From: Brettanomyces bruxellensis
Lineage: Eukaryota > Ascomycota > Pichiomycetes > Pichiales > Pichiaceae
Direction: 5' to 3'
Assembly: GCF_011074885.1 (NCBI RefSeq)
Contig: NC_054690.1
Location: forward strand, 3,663,001 to 3,727,000
DNA: 64,000 nucleotides
The translations under genes and the position numbers were made by a program. Under the pieces are notes generated by a model. The model searched no databases. It had not been told where the DNA came from and worked only from the letters and a program-made list of their open reading frames with translations. Positions 1 through 8,423 of this stretch are shown here, in pieces (position 1 is the stretch's first letter; every line of letters begins with the position of its first letter).

Positions 1-670
1 AAATAACACTTAAACTAAATATAAACTCCATCTTAATGCTTTAGGTGTAATTTCCTATATCTTTTTTTTGTCTAATATCAAAACTTACTTCACGTATACA
101 CCATATTGTACTTATTATCCACTTATATCATGTAAAATACGTATATTGCCGTATGCTAAATACGAACGTTTAGTTGTACTTTAAGTGCCGATTAGTGCAC
201 TATGGGATACAGCACTAATTAGCATGCCTTTTTTTTTCGATTTGTATGCATACCTTTTTTTTCAGAGAAAATATTCTCGGATCCCCGCGAAAAAAAAGGT
301 GTCTACTAGCACGAGCGTATATTTTCCTTCTTCTACTATCTTGGCTCATCGATATTTATTATCCACACCTTACACCTCTAGTTAAAAAAATCACAAATGG
401 GACAGCGAATATGACGCCCGAAAATTTCCATTTATTGGGTGAAAATATGAATGCAGGTATAATTTTTTTCATGGCGCGAAGTCGTTTGGTATCAATCATG
501 CTGAAATAAGCAAGGGGCAAACCCTACCGGAAACAAAGCTGGAAAAACTAAAAAAAAAACTTCAAAAATTTATACCTAGATACTTCTCTTCAAGCTACTT
601 CAAGCTCCAAGCAATACACTTTTAAGCCTTTGATATTCTAACAGCTATTGACACACATAAGTAACCAAAG
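1..670. other. Left-edge intergenic region with RPL21 promoter
   Basis: No convincing gene is seen here. The stretch is AT-rich with several T-runs (for example near 229-238 and 251-262). Short ORFs between 185 and 509 start inside these T-runs and resemble nothing. A copy of AACCCTA at 520-526 lies about 150 bp before the RPL21 start. AACCCTA-type sites bind Tbf1 and occur in ribosomal-protein promoters of many yeasts, so this is a plausible but unproven RPL21 element. Confidence 0.4.
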
Positions 671-1553
671 ATGGGTAAAAGGTATGCATTAAGAACACAC
701 AGGAAGTTTTGATTTCTTCATATTTAAAGTCAAGTTGGTTTATTCCAGGGGATATTTTTAATAACAGATGATTTTCAGCATGGTACTTTGACATGAACAA
801 ATTAGAAAAGACACAAGTAATGGGCAACTCTATATGTGGTTATACTAAGCAGTTTTACAGAAGTTGATAATTCAAATTCATTGGGCATGATCGTTACGGA
901 AACCAGTATATTATTTATTACATTTTGTGGATGGTGGCCTAAAAGGGAAAGTTCAACTCTGAGCGTCAAGTTGGCAACAGCTAGGTGATTGTCGTGGGAT
1001 TTTTATATGAAAGGAGATCACATTTGAGTCATTTCTTTTGCTGAGCTAGATACTAACATAATTTGACTCATGTCATTAATATTATTTCAGTCACGGTTTA
1101 AGATCAAGAACTCGTTACGCATTCAGTCGTGACTACAAGAAGCATGGTGGTCTTCCAATGTCCACCTACTTGAAGACATACAAGGTAGGTGACATTGTCG
1201 ACATCAAGGTGAACGGTTCTATCCAGAAGGGTATGCCATTCAAGTACTACCATGGAAGAACTGGTATTGTGTACAACGTTACCAAGTCTGCTGTTGGTAT
1301 TATTATCAACAAGGTCGTTGGTAACAGATACCTGGAGAAGAGAATCAACGTGAAGATTGAGCACGTCAAGCATTCTAAGTGCAGAGCTGAGTTCTTGGAG
1401 AGGGTCAGAGAGAACGCTGCTAAGAGAGCCGCTGCTAAGGCTGCTGGAAAGACCATTCAGCTTAAGAGAAAGCCAGCTCCACCAAGAGCTGCTGAGGTTG
1501 TTTCAGGTGTCCCAACTACTTTGGCTCCTGTTGCTTACGAGACTTACATTTAA
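671..1553 (+). CDS. RPL21: 60S ribosomal protein eL21, one intron
   Basis: Structural protein of the large ribosomal subunit. The gene has two exons: 671..681 (11 nt, encoding MGK plus two bases of Ser4) and 1091..1553. The spliced product is 157 residues, close to the 160 of S. cerevisiae Rpl21. After the MGKS start it runs HGLRSRTRYAF and continues with the conserved blocks STYLKTYKVGDIVDIKVNGS, GMPFKYYHGRTG and GNRYLEKRINV, ending PVAYETYI. The intron position just after the fourth codon begins matches the S. cerevisiae paralogues. The ORF visible without splicing starts only at an internal Met (1158) and lacks 26 residues. Expression is expected to be high; an AACCCTA motif lies upstream. 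Confidence 0.97.
682..1090 (+). other. Spliceosomal intron of RPL21
   Basis: The 409-nt intron starts GTATGC and ends TTTCAG, with a perfect TACTAAC branch point at 1051-1057, 33 nt before the acceptor. Splicing joins AG to T to make the Ser4 codon. No convincing snoRNA C/D or H/ACA boxes were seen inside. Confidence 0.93.
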
Positions 1554-2205
1554 AGAGACAAGACAGGAAAAGGGGGAGTTGCATCCGCTTTTGGTTCGGG
1601 TAATATATTTTCTGTGCTTCTCTTTCTTTTAGGAGGTGTCATGTAGGTTTTAAGTATCCAAAAAATAAATCTGATAGTGTTCAACTAGTAATCACAATTC
1701 TGTTAATTATATTTTGTAATGCTTTACTGTTTCTGTTCTCGCGTCTAATAGACTGACATTATATCGTTTTGTAGTTATATCCGGGATTTAGAATTAGGAT
1801 GGTATTGGTATGCATTTGAATTAGGACTACCGACAATTGAAAATTTTTTTTTCAGCTCGATCGATTTTTTTCTCCCCTATTCCTAGAGGTTTGATAATTA
1901 TGTGCCAGATCCCTGATTACACCAAAATTTGGTGATAGGTTTACAAATGCACGTCTCCAAATGCGGTTGATTACGCCCTAAAGTGACACATCAAAAGATC
2001 TAACTAAATTTTAGAATATACACATATCGTTCCCCAAATATCGATTGGCAATTTACATGAAATACTTGAAATAGAGCCAAGTAAGATCTGTTCATTTAGC
2101 CATCACATATATTAGCAGTCTTTCCTTCCTTATTTTTGTGCCAACTTAACATAATTGTGTACGCACACACACACAACAGAAACGCATACAAGTGGACACA
2201 AAAAC
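1554..2205. other. Intergenic region RPL21-RIM2
   Basis: About 650 bp with no supported gene. It holds the RPL21 3' region and the RIM2 promoter. T-rich stretches occur near 1844-1853 and 1865-1873, and a short CA run (2163-2175) lies just upstream of the RIM2 start. No tRNA-like B box was recognised. Confidence 0.5.
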
Positions 2206-3402
2206 ATGGGAATTGAAGATAAGAAGATTGACAAAATAGGGTCAGATATCAACGAATCGATACCGTACTTGACATCTGATGAAAAATCCTCTACCCTGAG
2301 AGAAGTGTTTCCCGAAACAATAACTACTAATAACCACAAAAATCCCAGTGCAGATCAAGAAATAATGCAACTGAAAGAGAGTGCTCTCCGAAGAAAGAAA
2401 GGGGTGGTTCTGCTTGAAAAACAGCTGGAGAAGGAGAAAGAGGAAACTCAGGTAAAGCCGTGGGTTCATCTCATATCTGGAGGTTTAGGTGGAATGTGTG
2501 GTGCGATATTCACCTCTCCATTCGATGTTGTCAAGACTAGATTGCAGTCCTCGGTTTATAGAGAGGCCTATAAAAGTCATGCAGGGTCAAATTCAATTAC
2601 TGGAAGTATGGCCAAACATTTTAAAGAGACTTGTTCCATTATATATAAGGTGTATAAAGTTGAAGGACCTAGAGCTTTATTCAAAGGACTTGGTCCGAAC
2701 TTAGTTGGTGTTATTCCTGCAAGATCGATTAATTTCTTTACTTATGGCTACACCAAAGATGTTTTGAAGAAAACAGACTATTTCGGTGGACAGGAAACAT
2801 CTTTCATGCACTTGCTGGCGGGCCTGAATGCTGGTATAGTAACAAGTACTGCCACAAATCCTATTTGGCTGATAAAGACACGACTTCAGCTAGACAAGGC
2901 TACAAAAAAGCAGTACAAAAACTCTTTTGATTGCTTGTACAAAACGCTCAAAACAGAAGGTATAGGGGCTCTGTACAAAGGATTATCTGCATCCTATTTG
3001 GGATCAGGTGAATCGACAATACAATGGATTCTTTATGAGCAGATGAAGCACATGATTAACAACAGGGCAGAGAGACTTGCTGCTTGTGGATGTGAAAGAA
3101 CTCGTATGGATGACATTGCTGATTGGTTTGCAAGATCTGGTGCTGCCGGTTTCGCCAAGCTTATTGCGTCTCTAGCTATGTATCCTCATGAAGTTGTGCG
3201 GACAAGGTTAAGACAGGCTCCAATGGAAAATGGAAAGCCAAAATATACAGGGCTCATGCAATGTTTCAAGGTCATATATAAAGAGGAAGGCTTTTTATCA
3301 TTTTATGGTGGATTAACGCCTCATCTTATGAGAACTGTTCCAAATAGTATGATTATGTTTGGCACTTGGGAATTGTTTACTAAGGCTTTGTCAGATTTAT
3401 GA
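2206..3402 (+). CDS. RIM2: Mitochondrial pyrimidine nucleotide carrier (Rim2 type)
   Basis: Inner-membrane carrier that exchanges pyrimidine nucleotides and supports mitochondrial DNA maintenance. The 398-residue product has three carrier repeats with signatures PFDVVKTRLQ (about residue 105), PIWLIKTRLQ (about 219; the Trp is typical of the Rim2/SLC25A33/36 branch) and PHEVVRTRLRQ (about 327). Other Rim2-like blocks are FKGLGPNLVGVIPARSINFF and GLTPHLMRTVPNS. The start at 2206 is preferred over an upstream in-frame ATG at 2155 because the extra residues (MCTHTHTTETH...) are translated CA repeat, and because the N-terminal block SIPYLTSDEK aligns with SVPYLASDEK of S. cerevisiae Rim2. Length is close to the 377 residues of that protein. 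Confidence 0.95.
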   Translation: MGIEDKKIDKIGSDINESIPYLTSDEKSSTLREVFPETITTNNHKNPSADQEIMQLKESALRRKKGVVLLEKQLEKEKEETQVKPWVHLISGGLGGMCGAIFTSPFDVVKTRLQSSVYREAYKSHAGSNSITGSMAKHFKETCSIIYKVYKVEGPRALFKGLGPNLVGVIPARSINFFTYGYTKDVLKKTDYFGGQETSFMHLLAGLNAGIVTSTATNPIWLIKTRLQLDKATKKQYKNSFDCLYKTLKTEGIGALYKGLSASYLGSGESTIQWILYEQMKHMINNRAERLAACGCERTRMDDIADWFARSGAAGFAKLIASLAMYPHEVVRTRLRQAPMENGKPKYTGLMQCFKVIYKEEGFLSFYGGLTPHLMRTVPNSMIMFGTWELFTKALSDL

Positions 3403-3855
3403 GTTGATTTTAGAAATCAAAGCTGGTTAGTGCGGCTTGTTATTATCCGCTTTTTACTTATTTTTTTTTGGTTTAATGGGGCTACTTCATGTAAATAATC
3501 CAAAATGGATCCAGAAACCATCCCTCTTCATATATACCGATGCAAATTCATCAACCCCAATTAATAATATTTAACTCGCGAAGCCGATTTTGCATTCCAT
3601 GACGTATATGCCATGAGTCAATGTCAAAATCAATGCCATGCTTTTAATCGCTGCCATTCTATGAGCTGGTAAATAATTGTACGATAGATAGAGTCGTGCT
3701 CATCCAGGATTTAATTTATGGGTGAGAAAAAAAAAAGAATTGAAATTCAAGACTGGAAGGTTCGATACTCTTCAGCTTCAACTACTACATTCGGTAATTA
3801 TTATTCAATCAAAAGAGCATATTGCTGGTGACTTATTCAGTTTCATCTTACAACG
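3403..3855. other. Intergenic region RIM2-HNT3
   Basis: About 450 bp. It contains the RIM2 3' end, with a T-run near 3461-3469, and the HNT3 promoter, with an A-run near 3727-3736. No gene or RNA was recognised. Confidence 0.5.
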
Positions 3856-4503
3856 ATGTCATTTAGATATGGATTGAGAAAATTCCTTAAATACCCTGAG
3901 AAATATCCTCAGATCGTAGTTTTTAGTGATCCAAATGCTGTTATCATTAGAGATCTGTTCCCTAAATCCATATTTCACTTCTTAATACTACCACGACAAT
4001 TCACTTATCTACGACCACAACTTGCATTTAAATCTGACAAATTTCGAGAAGCTATGCAGAAGTATATAGAAAAAGCTATAGATATCATTACTGAGGAATT
4101 TAACCAACAATATGAATTTATCGATCCAAGCACTAAACTGTGGGACCATATAAAAGTATGTTGTCACTCGGTCCCATCCATGAAGAATTTACACATTCAC
4201 GTGATGACAACAGACCTATACAGTGAGCGTATGAAAAACAAGAAGCATTACAACAGTTTCACAACTAAATTTGCTATCGATTGGGACGAACTACCGCTAG
4301 ATGCCAATGATCCCAGAGTTGACAATGTGGAATACTGCAAGCAACTTTTAAAGCAGGACATGATATTTGAAGGGGAGAACTTTGGTTGCCATTTCAAAAA
4401 GATCAAGACGGCCATTGAGGAACGATTTAAAAATACCGTTAGAGTAAAGGAAACACTGCAAACTAATCCAAATCAAAAGGAGACTTTTGAGTCTAAGCCC
4501 TGA
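3856..4503 (+). CDS. HNT3: Aprataxin-like DNA 5'-adenylate hydrolase (HIT family)
   Basis: Removes AMP from 5' ends of DNA left by abortive ligation. The 215-residue protein opens like Hnt3 (SFRYGLRKFLKYPEKY) and has PKSIFHFLILPR, then the HIT active-site motif HSVPSMKNLHIHV with histidines at residues 113 and 115, followed by the aprataxin signature KNKKHYNSFTTKF. The middle histidine of the HIT triad is the usual nucleophile; Asn at the first position is, as I recall, also present in S. cerevisiae Hnt3. The oddity is the C-terminus: aprataxins end in a C2HE or C2H2 zinc finger, but the corresponding segment (DMIFEGENFGCHFKKIKTA) has no CxxC pair. The 3' end overlaps MED8 on the other strand by 31 bp. 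Confidence 0.9.
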   Translation: MSFRYGLRKFLKYPEKYPQIVVFSDPNAVIIRDLFPKSIFHFLILPRQFTYLRPQLAFKSDKFREAMQKYIEKAIDIITEEFNQQYEFIDPSTKLWDHIKVCCHSVPSMKNLHIHVMTTDLYSERMKNKKHYNSFTTKFAIDWDELPLDANDPRVDNVEYCKQLLKQDMIFEGENFGCHFKKIKTAIEERFKNTVRVKETLQTNPNQKETFESKP

Positions 4504-5141
4504 TAAATAAACCTATATATGTCATCTTCAGTTTGTTGTGTAAGCTTATCACTCTGGCCAATTGAATCATTTATGCTTGGTTCAGCTTCATATCCGAAAA
4601 CGTCTTTCATAGTTAATCCATGCTCGCCCTCTTCTTTCGTTATATAGCCGCCAAAAACGTATTTCTGTAGTAATTCCTCTGCGATTCGAGTACACTCCTT
4701 AGCCATATCTTCATCCTTACTAACAGCATCCGCACTGACCGAATCAACCGAGCTTATCCATTCGTCAACTTCTGGAAGATGCTTCTTTCTCAAAAGTGTT
4801 GTTAAAAGTCCCTCATGCTGAGTTGTATCAAACTCGTAGTTTGGAAACGAATCTGATGATGAAAGTGCCATTTTATTAGCATCGAGGGCACGAGAAAATG
4901 AATTAAGCTGTGATAGAATCACATTGAATTGATTTTGAAGTCGAATCCAATTTGGTAAAGGCTGTCTAGCCCGCAGCAAATCTTCCATTTTTCGCAATGA
5001 ATGCACCAATTGGTTAAGACGAGGTCGTATTTGTTCCAAAGGCAGAATTGGAACCTCATCAAACTTTAGAGGAGGGTATTTTCGTTGAGCGGATTGCATT
5101 TGACCAATTTGGGGTTGTGATTGGTTTCCATTATTACTCAT
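4473..5141 (-). CDS. MED8: Mediator head-module subunit Med8
   Basis: Subunit of the Mediator head module, which links activators to RNA polymerase II. The 222-residue length matches S. cerevisiae Med8 (223). Recognisable blocks are LEQIRPRLNQLVHSLRKMED, LPNWIRLQNQFNVILSQL, FDTTQHEGLLTTLLRKKHLP and EVDEWISS; the last two are the strongest Med8 signatures. The N-terminal 20 residues are Gln/Ser/Asn-rich and probably disordered. The gene converges on HNT3, and the last 31 bp of the two coding regions are antisense to each other. Confidence 0.93.
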   Translation of the reverse strand: MSNNGNQSQPQIGQMQSAQRKYPPLKFDEVPILPLEQIRPRLNQLVHSLRKMEDLLRARQPLPNWIRLQNQFNVILSQLNSFSRALDANKMALSSSDSFPNYEFDTTQHEGLLTTLLRKKHLPEVDEWISSVDSVSADAVSKDEDMAKECTRIAEELLQKYVFGGYITKEEGEHGLTMKDVFGYEAEPSINDSIGQSDKLTQQTEDDIYRFIYQGLDSKVSF

Positions 5142-5250
5142 GATTAATGCTAGTTATAGGAATTGTAAATCCTCGGAATAAGTAAACTAAACAAGGCCTG
5201 TGTGTGGAGCTAGGTTTGCTGGACCTTCAAGTTCTTTTTATTTTATTCTA

Positions 5251-5272
5251 TTTTTTTTTTTTTTTTTTTTTT
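5251..5272 (+). promoter_or_regulatory. Poly(dT) tract, 22 bases
   Basis: An uninterrupted run of 22 T lies about 100 bp upstream of the ORF starting at 5375. In yeasts such rigid poly(dA:dT) tracts exclude nucleosomes in promoters. An in-frame upward extension of the downstream ORF would translate this tract as poly-Phe, which is why the later ATG was chosen. Confidence 0.5.
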
Positions 5273-5374
5273 GATCTTATCTTTATTTTTGTGCTCATTT
5301 TTTCCAGTAGAACCTTTTCAACGATATATAAAAAGAATAGATTTATAATCACTTTTTGTCACCATAAGCTATCG

Positions 5375-5917
5375 ATGATGACATCAGGAGCAATGTCTAA
5401 GAGATCACTGAAACGAAGGGAACGTGAAAAGAGAAAGGAGCACAGATTTGAGGATTTGAAAGGCCTATATGGTTCATCTCAAGAACTTCTGGGAAGAATT
5501 AAGAAGATTGAACGGAAGGGGACGAAAACGGCTACAGATTACCGAAACATTGACAATCTCAAGGAAAGATACGAGTTCATGCATACATTTGAACATGCTC
5601 AGGGGGAAAAGCAAGCTGGAAAACACGACGAAAAGGAAAAAACTATATCAGGTTCAACTAAGACAGAACTTAAGCTTGAACTCAAGACAAATTCAGTGTT
5701 TTATGATCCTGAGATAAATCCCTTAGGCGAGCAGCCATTTTTGGGGATGGCTAATTTGTCAGTTCACAGTAAGAATAAATTAATCAAAGGACAATGGAAG
5801 AACTTGAGTAATCTTTCTGAGATTGAATCTGAACAGATTTCGCTGCCAGTGGAACCTAAGCCGAAATTCTACAAGTTGAAACAGATTCAGACACAATACC
5901 AAAGTGCCGATTTTTGA
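5375..5917 (+). CDS. Small basic coiled-coil protein, function unknown
   Basis: A 180-residue protein beginning MMTSGAMSKRSLKRR; the second in-frame ATG at 5393 (MSKRSLKRRERE) is an alternative start. The N-terminal third is strongly basic and helical (KRREREKRKEHRFEDLKG), followed by a helical block with TATDYRNIDNLKERYEF. A motif NSVFYDPEINPLGE sits near residue 110. The layout of a basic KRRER helix, a short coiled coil and a YDP..NP..G motif recalls the Wbp11/Saf1 N-terminal region of spliceosome-associated proteins, but similarity is weak and I do not assign it. Nuclear location is plausible from the basic clusters. It sits between MED8 (divergent) and ATP4 (convergent). Confidence 0.7.
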   Translation: MMTSGAMSKRSLKRREREKRKEHRFEDLKGLYGSSQELLGRIKKIERKGTKTATDYRNIDNLKERYEFMHTFEHAQGEKQAGKHDEKEKTISGSTKTELKLELKTNSVFYDPEINPLGEQPFLGMANLSVHSKNKLIKGQWKNLSNLSEIESEQISLPVEPKPKFYKLKQIQTQYQSADF

Positions 5918-6145
5918 TTTACGGATATGCTCTATTACAACATAGAGTTGGGTCTGAACGTGGGTTCAGATGTAGAAACACTTGCTATAAACGCATATGT
6001 ATATTTTAGTGAATTCGAAACATATAATTGAATAAGATAAACAGAAATATTTACTATCGCTTGAGGTAATGCACGTCTCATACACACTAAAAAAGACATA
6101 TGTATTGACATTCTAAGTGTGTGCAAAGACTATCTGGTAGCGAGC

Positions 6146-7274
6146 TCATTTCTCCTTGGCAAACAACCTTTCCACTTCGGAAACAGACTCTGCTAAGACC
6201 TTGTCTTCGAACTTGCTGTCCTTCAACTGCTGCTTGACATTACCAATGACAGTAGAGGATAATTGCTCCTGCTGCAATTGTCTAACCTGAGCCTCGTATC
6301 TAACCCATGAGTCCAAAACAGACTTTGCTTTGTTGGCGACCTCGACTTTCTGTTTCAACTCGAAAGCCTCAGCCTCAATAGCGGCAGTCTCCTTAGACAT
6401 CTCGAAAAGAGCCTTTGTAGTTGTGACCACATCTTTCAAGTTTGAAACCTCAGAAATTCTGTCTTTAACTGCATTGACATGATTCTCTCTGGCATCATTC
6501 AAAGTCTTGGTAACAAATCCAATTCTCTTTCTGGCAAACTCACCGTACAGCGGAGCAATAACTTTGACAGTCATGTAAATAAAGCTGAAGAACGTGATGA
6601 CCAAAAGCGACTCTCCGTTAATAACAAAAAATCCCTCAGCAATACTGTAAACAGTAGCTGCTGCAGCCGTTGCCAATGTACCTGTCTTTGTGACAAAGTT
6701 AGAACCTGGAATCATGTCAATAAGGCTAGTAGCTTTAGTTTTTGCATCAACCTTTGCAGCCTTTTTAGACTCTGGTGCTTTAGTAGCCAAAAATCTTAGA
6801 CCGATTGGGGATACAGATTTTGATTGTAAAAATGCAGACTTCAAAACCAATGGCCTCACAACCATTGGTCTGAGAAGCGAAGGTCTCACGAGTGAGATTT
6901 TAGCAGCTTTGAAAACATACGAATTGTTAGTATCACAATTCTCATAGCTGGACAATATACACATGACATCTTGTTGACAATTTTACATCCGCTATGTTGT
7001 AATTATTTTATTGCATGAATTTCTGCTCTCTCCAATGGTATCAATAATGAGGCTGTCATAATAGGAAGGAAGTGTGAATTTTTTATACTATTGAAAAGTT
7101 AAATGTGCATACACATTGTACTTCAACACATTACTATGAATACTTAGATACCTCGTTCAACTCTCTGATACTGAATTCTGTTCTCAATCAACTGATGGCA
7201 TCTTCACTTGTCCTCAAACAAAACTTAAACCATTTATTTTAACACTTACCTCTTAAAGCAAGAGTATTGAACAT
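6146..7274 (-). CDS. ATP4: Mitochondrial F1Fo-ATP synthase subunit b (Atp4), one intron
   Basis: Peripheral-stalk subunit of ATP synthase. Two exons on the minus strand: 7250..7274 (25 nt, MFNTLALR plus one base) and 6146..6906, giving 261 residues (244 in S. cerevisiae). The spliced N-terminus MFNTLALRAAKISLVRPSLL is a classic basic, hydroxylated mitochondrial presequence; the unspliced ORF instead starts with an implausible peptide that includes the branch point. Conserved blocks are SLIDMIPGSNFVTKTGTL, a hydrophobic pair of segments (about residues 90-130), NHVNAVKDRI, EAFELKQKVEVA and KSVLDSWVRYEAQVRQL. The upstream region holds an ATTGG (inverted CCAAT) near 7582, a HAP-type site expected for respiratory genes but not proven. 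Confidence 0.95.
6907..7249 (-). other. Spliceosomal intron of ATP4
   Basis: The 343-nt intron starts GTAAGT (7249 downward) and ends CAAAG at 6907. A perfect TACTAAC occupies 6932-6926, about 19 nt before the acceptor. The acceptor is AAG rather than CAG or TAG. Splicing completes an Ala codon (G plus CT) and restores the presequence. Confidence 0.9.
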
Positions 7275-7884
7275 ATTGCTTCTGTAACGTTCTGCAAATC
7301 AGATATAAATACAACAATAAATAAAATCTATGCTTGAGGAGGCACAGGTTAAACGTATCATGCTCTCTTAATTGCGACGACTGCACTAAGTTTATTTTTA
7401 TTTTTTTTTATTTTTCTCTTTGCAATCTGGGGAGCGTTCAATTTCGCATCTGCAAGAATAGTTCACTCTCTACACAAATATCCCAATATTCGGCATTGCT
7501 ACTTCGCGGTTGGACAAACTTTGCTGAAATCAGCATAACTGATCTTCTATATAAGGGAAAAATTTTTGGAATGATTTTATTGGCGGAAAGGCGGAAACCA
7601 GAACGGAAGCCAACCATTTCGAGCATTTATGTCTAGCAAAAGAGAAATAAAAAAAAACAGAAGACAGAAAAATGATTACGTAATATGATTATAATATTAG
7701 TTCCAGGAAGGATTATGCTTTAATTCCTAGGTTCTAGTGCCTTTATTTAAAGATGCTGGGAGCAATCTGAAACGTAAAAAGCCAGATGACATATCTTATC
7801 GTATCATAATTTCGTTTCACATCGGTTAATGCGTAACATTCAGCACAGAAACCTTAATCTTTTCGATTTAGCAGTCAATATTTG
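7275..7884. other. Intergenic region between ATP4 and APS1
   Basis: About 610 bp carrying the ATP4 promoter and the APS1 3' region. Two ORFs read in opposite directions over 7334-7636; neither has recognisable similarity and they overlap almost completely. A CACGTG E-box lies at 7886-7891, inside the predicted last APS1 exon. No RNA gene was recognised. Confidence 0.5.
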
Positions 7885-8423
7885 TCACGTGTACACTCTG
7901 GTCAAAGATATTTGTTAGTATGGCAAAACTAAATGGCATCTAAAATCGGATTTGAAACAAAGTTCAATACTTACGATTGAACGGCATCATCATGCTGCAT
8001 TTGTTCCTGATAGGCTATCTTTCTAATAATTTCACTTGAAGAACTTTCCTGCATGACACCATCTATAACCAACTCATCCAATATCTGATATGCGAGCTGA
8101 AAGTTGAAAATAATATCAAGCTCACAGACATTTCCGTATATCTTATCCATCACTTCCACGTATCGTTGTATTACTTCCAGAGCCAAAAGTTCATTGTCAT
8201 CATTCCCAATACATGCAATGAAGAAAAGAGATGCATATCGACGATAAACAAGTTTAGAATCTTTGTACTCAAGTACATTGCACATTTTTGATTTTCTTAA
8301 GGGCACAATTGCTGTAAGTTCCTTCGTAACTCTTTGCTTTTCCTGCTGACCCATGGCAATATACCATTTGGAAAGTCTCACTTTCCCTTGTCGGGATAAA
8401 AGAAGAAGATATTTAATTGACAT
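7885..8423 (-). CDS. APS1: AP-1 clathrin adaptor sigma (small) subunit, with probable 3' intron
   Basis: Small subunit of the AP-1 adaptor acting in clathrin transport at trans-Golgi and endosomes. The exon 7975..8423 encodes the family hallmarks KYLLLLSRQGKVRLSKWY, RKSKMCNVLEYKDSKLVYRR, ASLFFIACI, NELLALEVIQRYVEVMD and NVCELDIIFNFQLAYQILDE. Read straight through, the protein is 150 residues and stops at 7971. However, that stop (TAA) lies inside a perfect donor GTAAGTATT. A TACTAAC at 7920-7914 and CAG acceptor at 7900-7898 define a 77-nt intron (7898..7974). Splicing replaces the last residues with SVYT and ends at 7885, for 153 residues. S. cerevisiae Aps1 has 156. Both forms could exist. 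Confidence 0.92.
7898..7974 (-). other. Probable spliceosomal intron at the 3' end of APS1
   Basis: Donor GTAAGT from 7974, branch point TACTAAC at 7920-7914, acceptor CAG ending at 7898, all on the minus strand. The donor contains the TAA that would end the unspliced ORF, so splicing decides the C-terminus. Confidence 0.75.

Noticed and set aside
246..509. 87-codon ORF upstream of RPL21
   Set aside because: It starts in a T-run, has no recognisable motif, and lies in the RPL21 promoter.
682..1090. snoRNA inside the RPL21 intron
   Set aside because: Only imperfect C-like (ATGATT) and single CTGA sequences are present. There is no paired C/D set with terminal stem and no H/ACA layout.
7334..7636. 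Opposed ORFs of 100 and 62 codons in the ATP4 upstream region
   Set aside because: They overlap on opposite strands with no similarity. A 5' promoter for ATP4 is the simpler reading.
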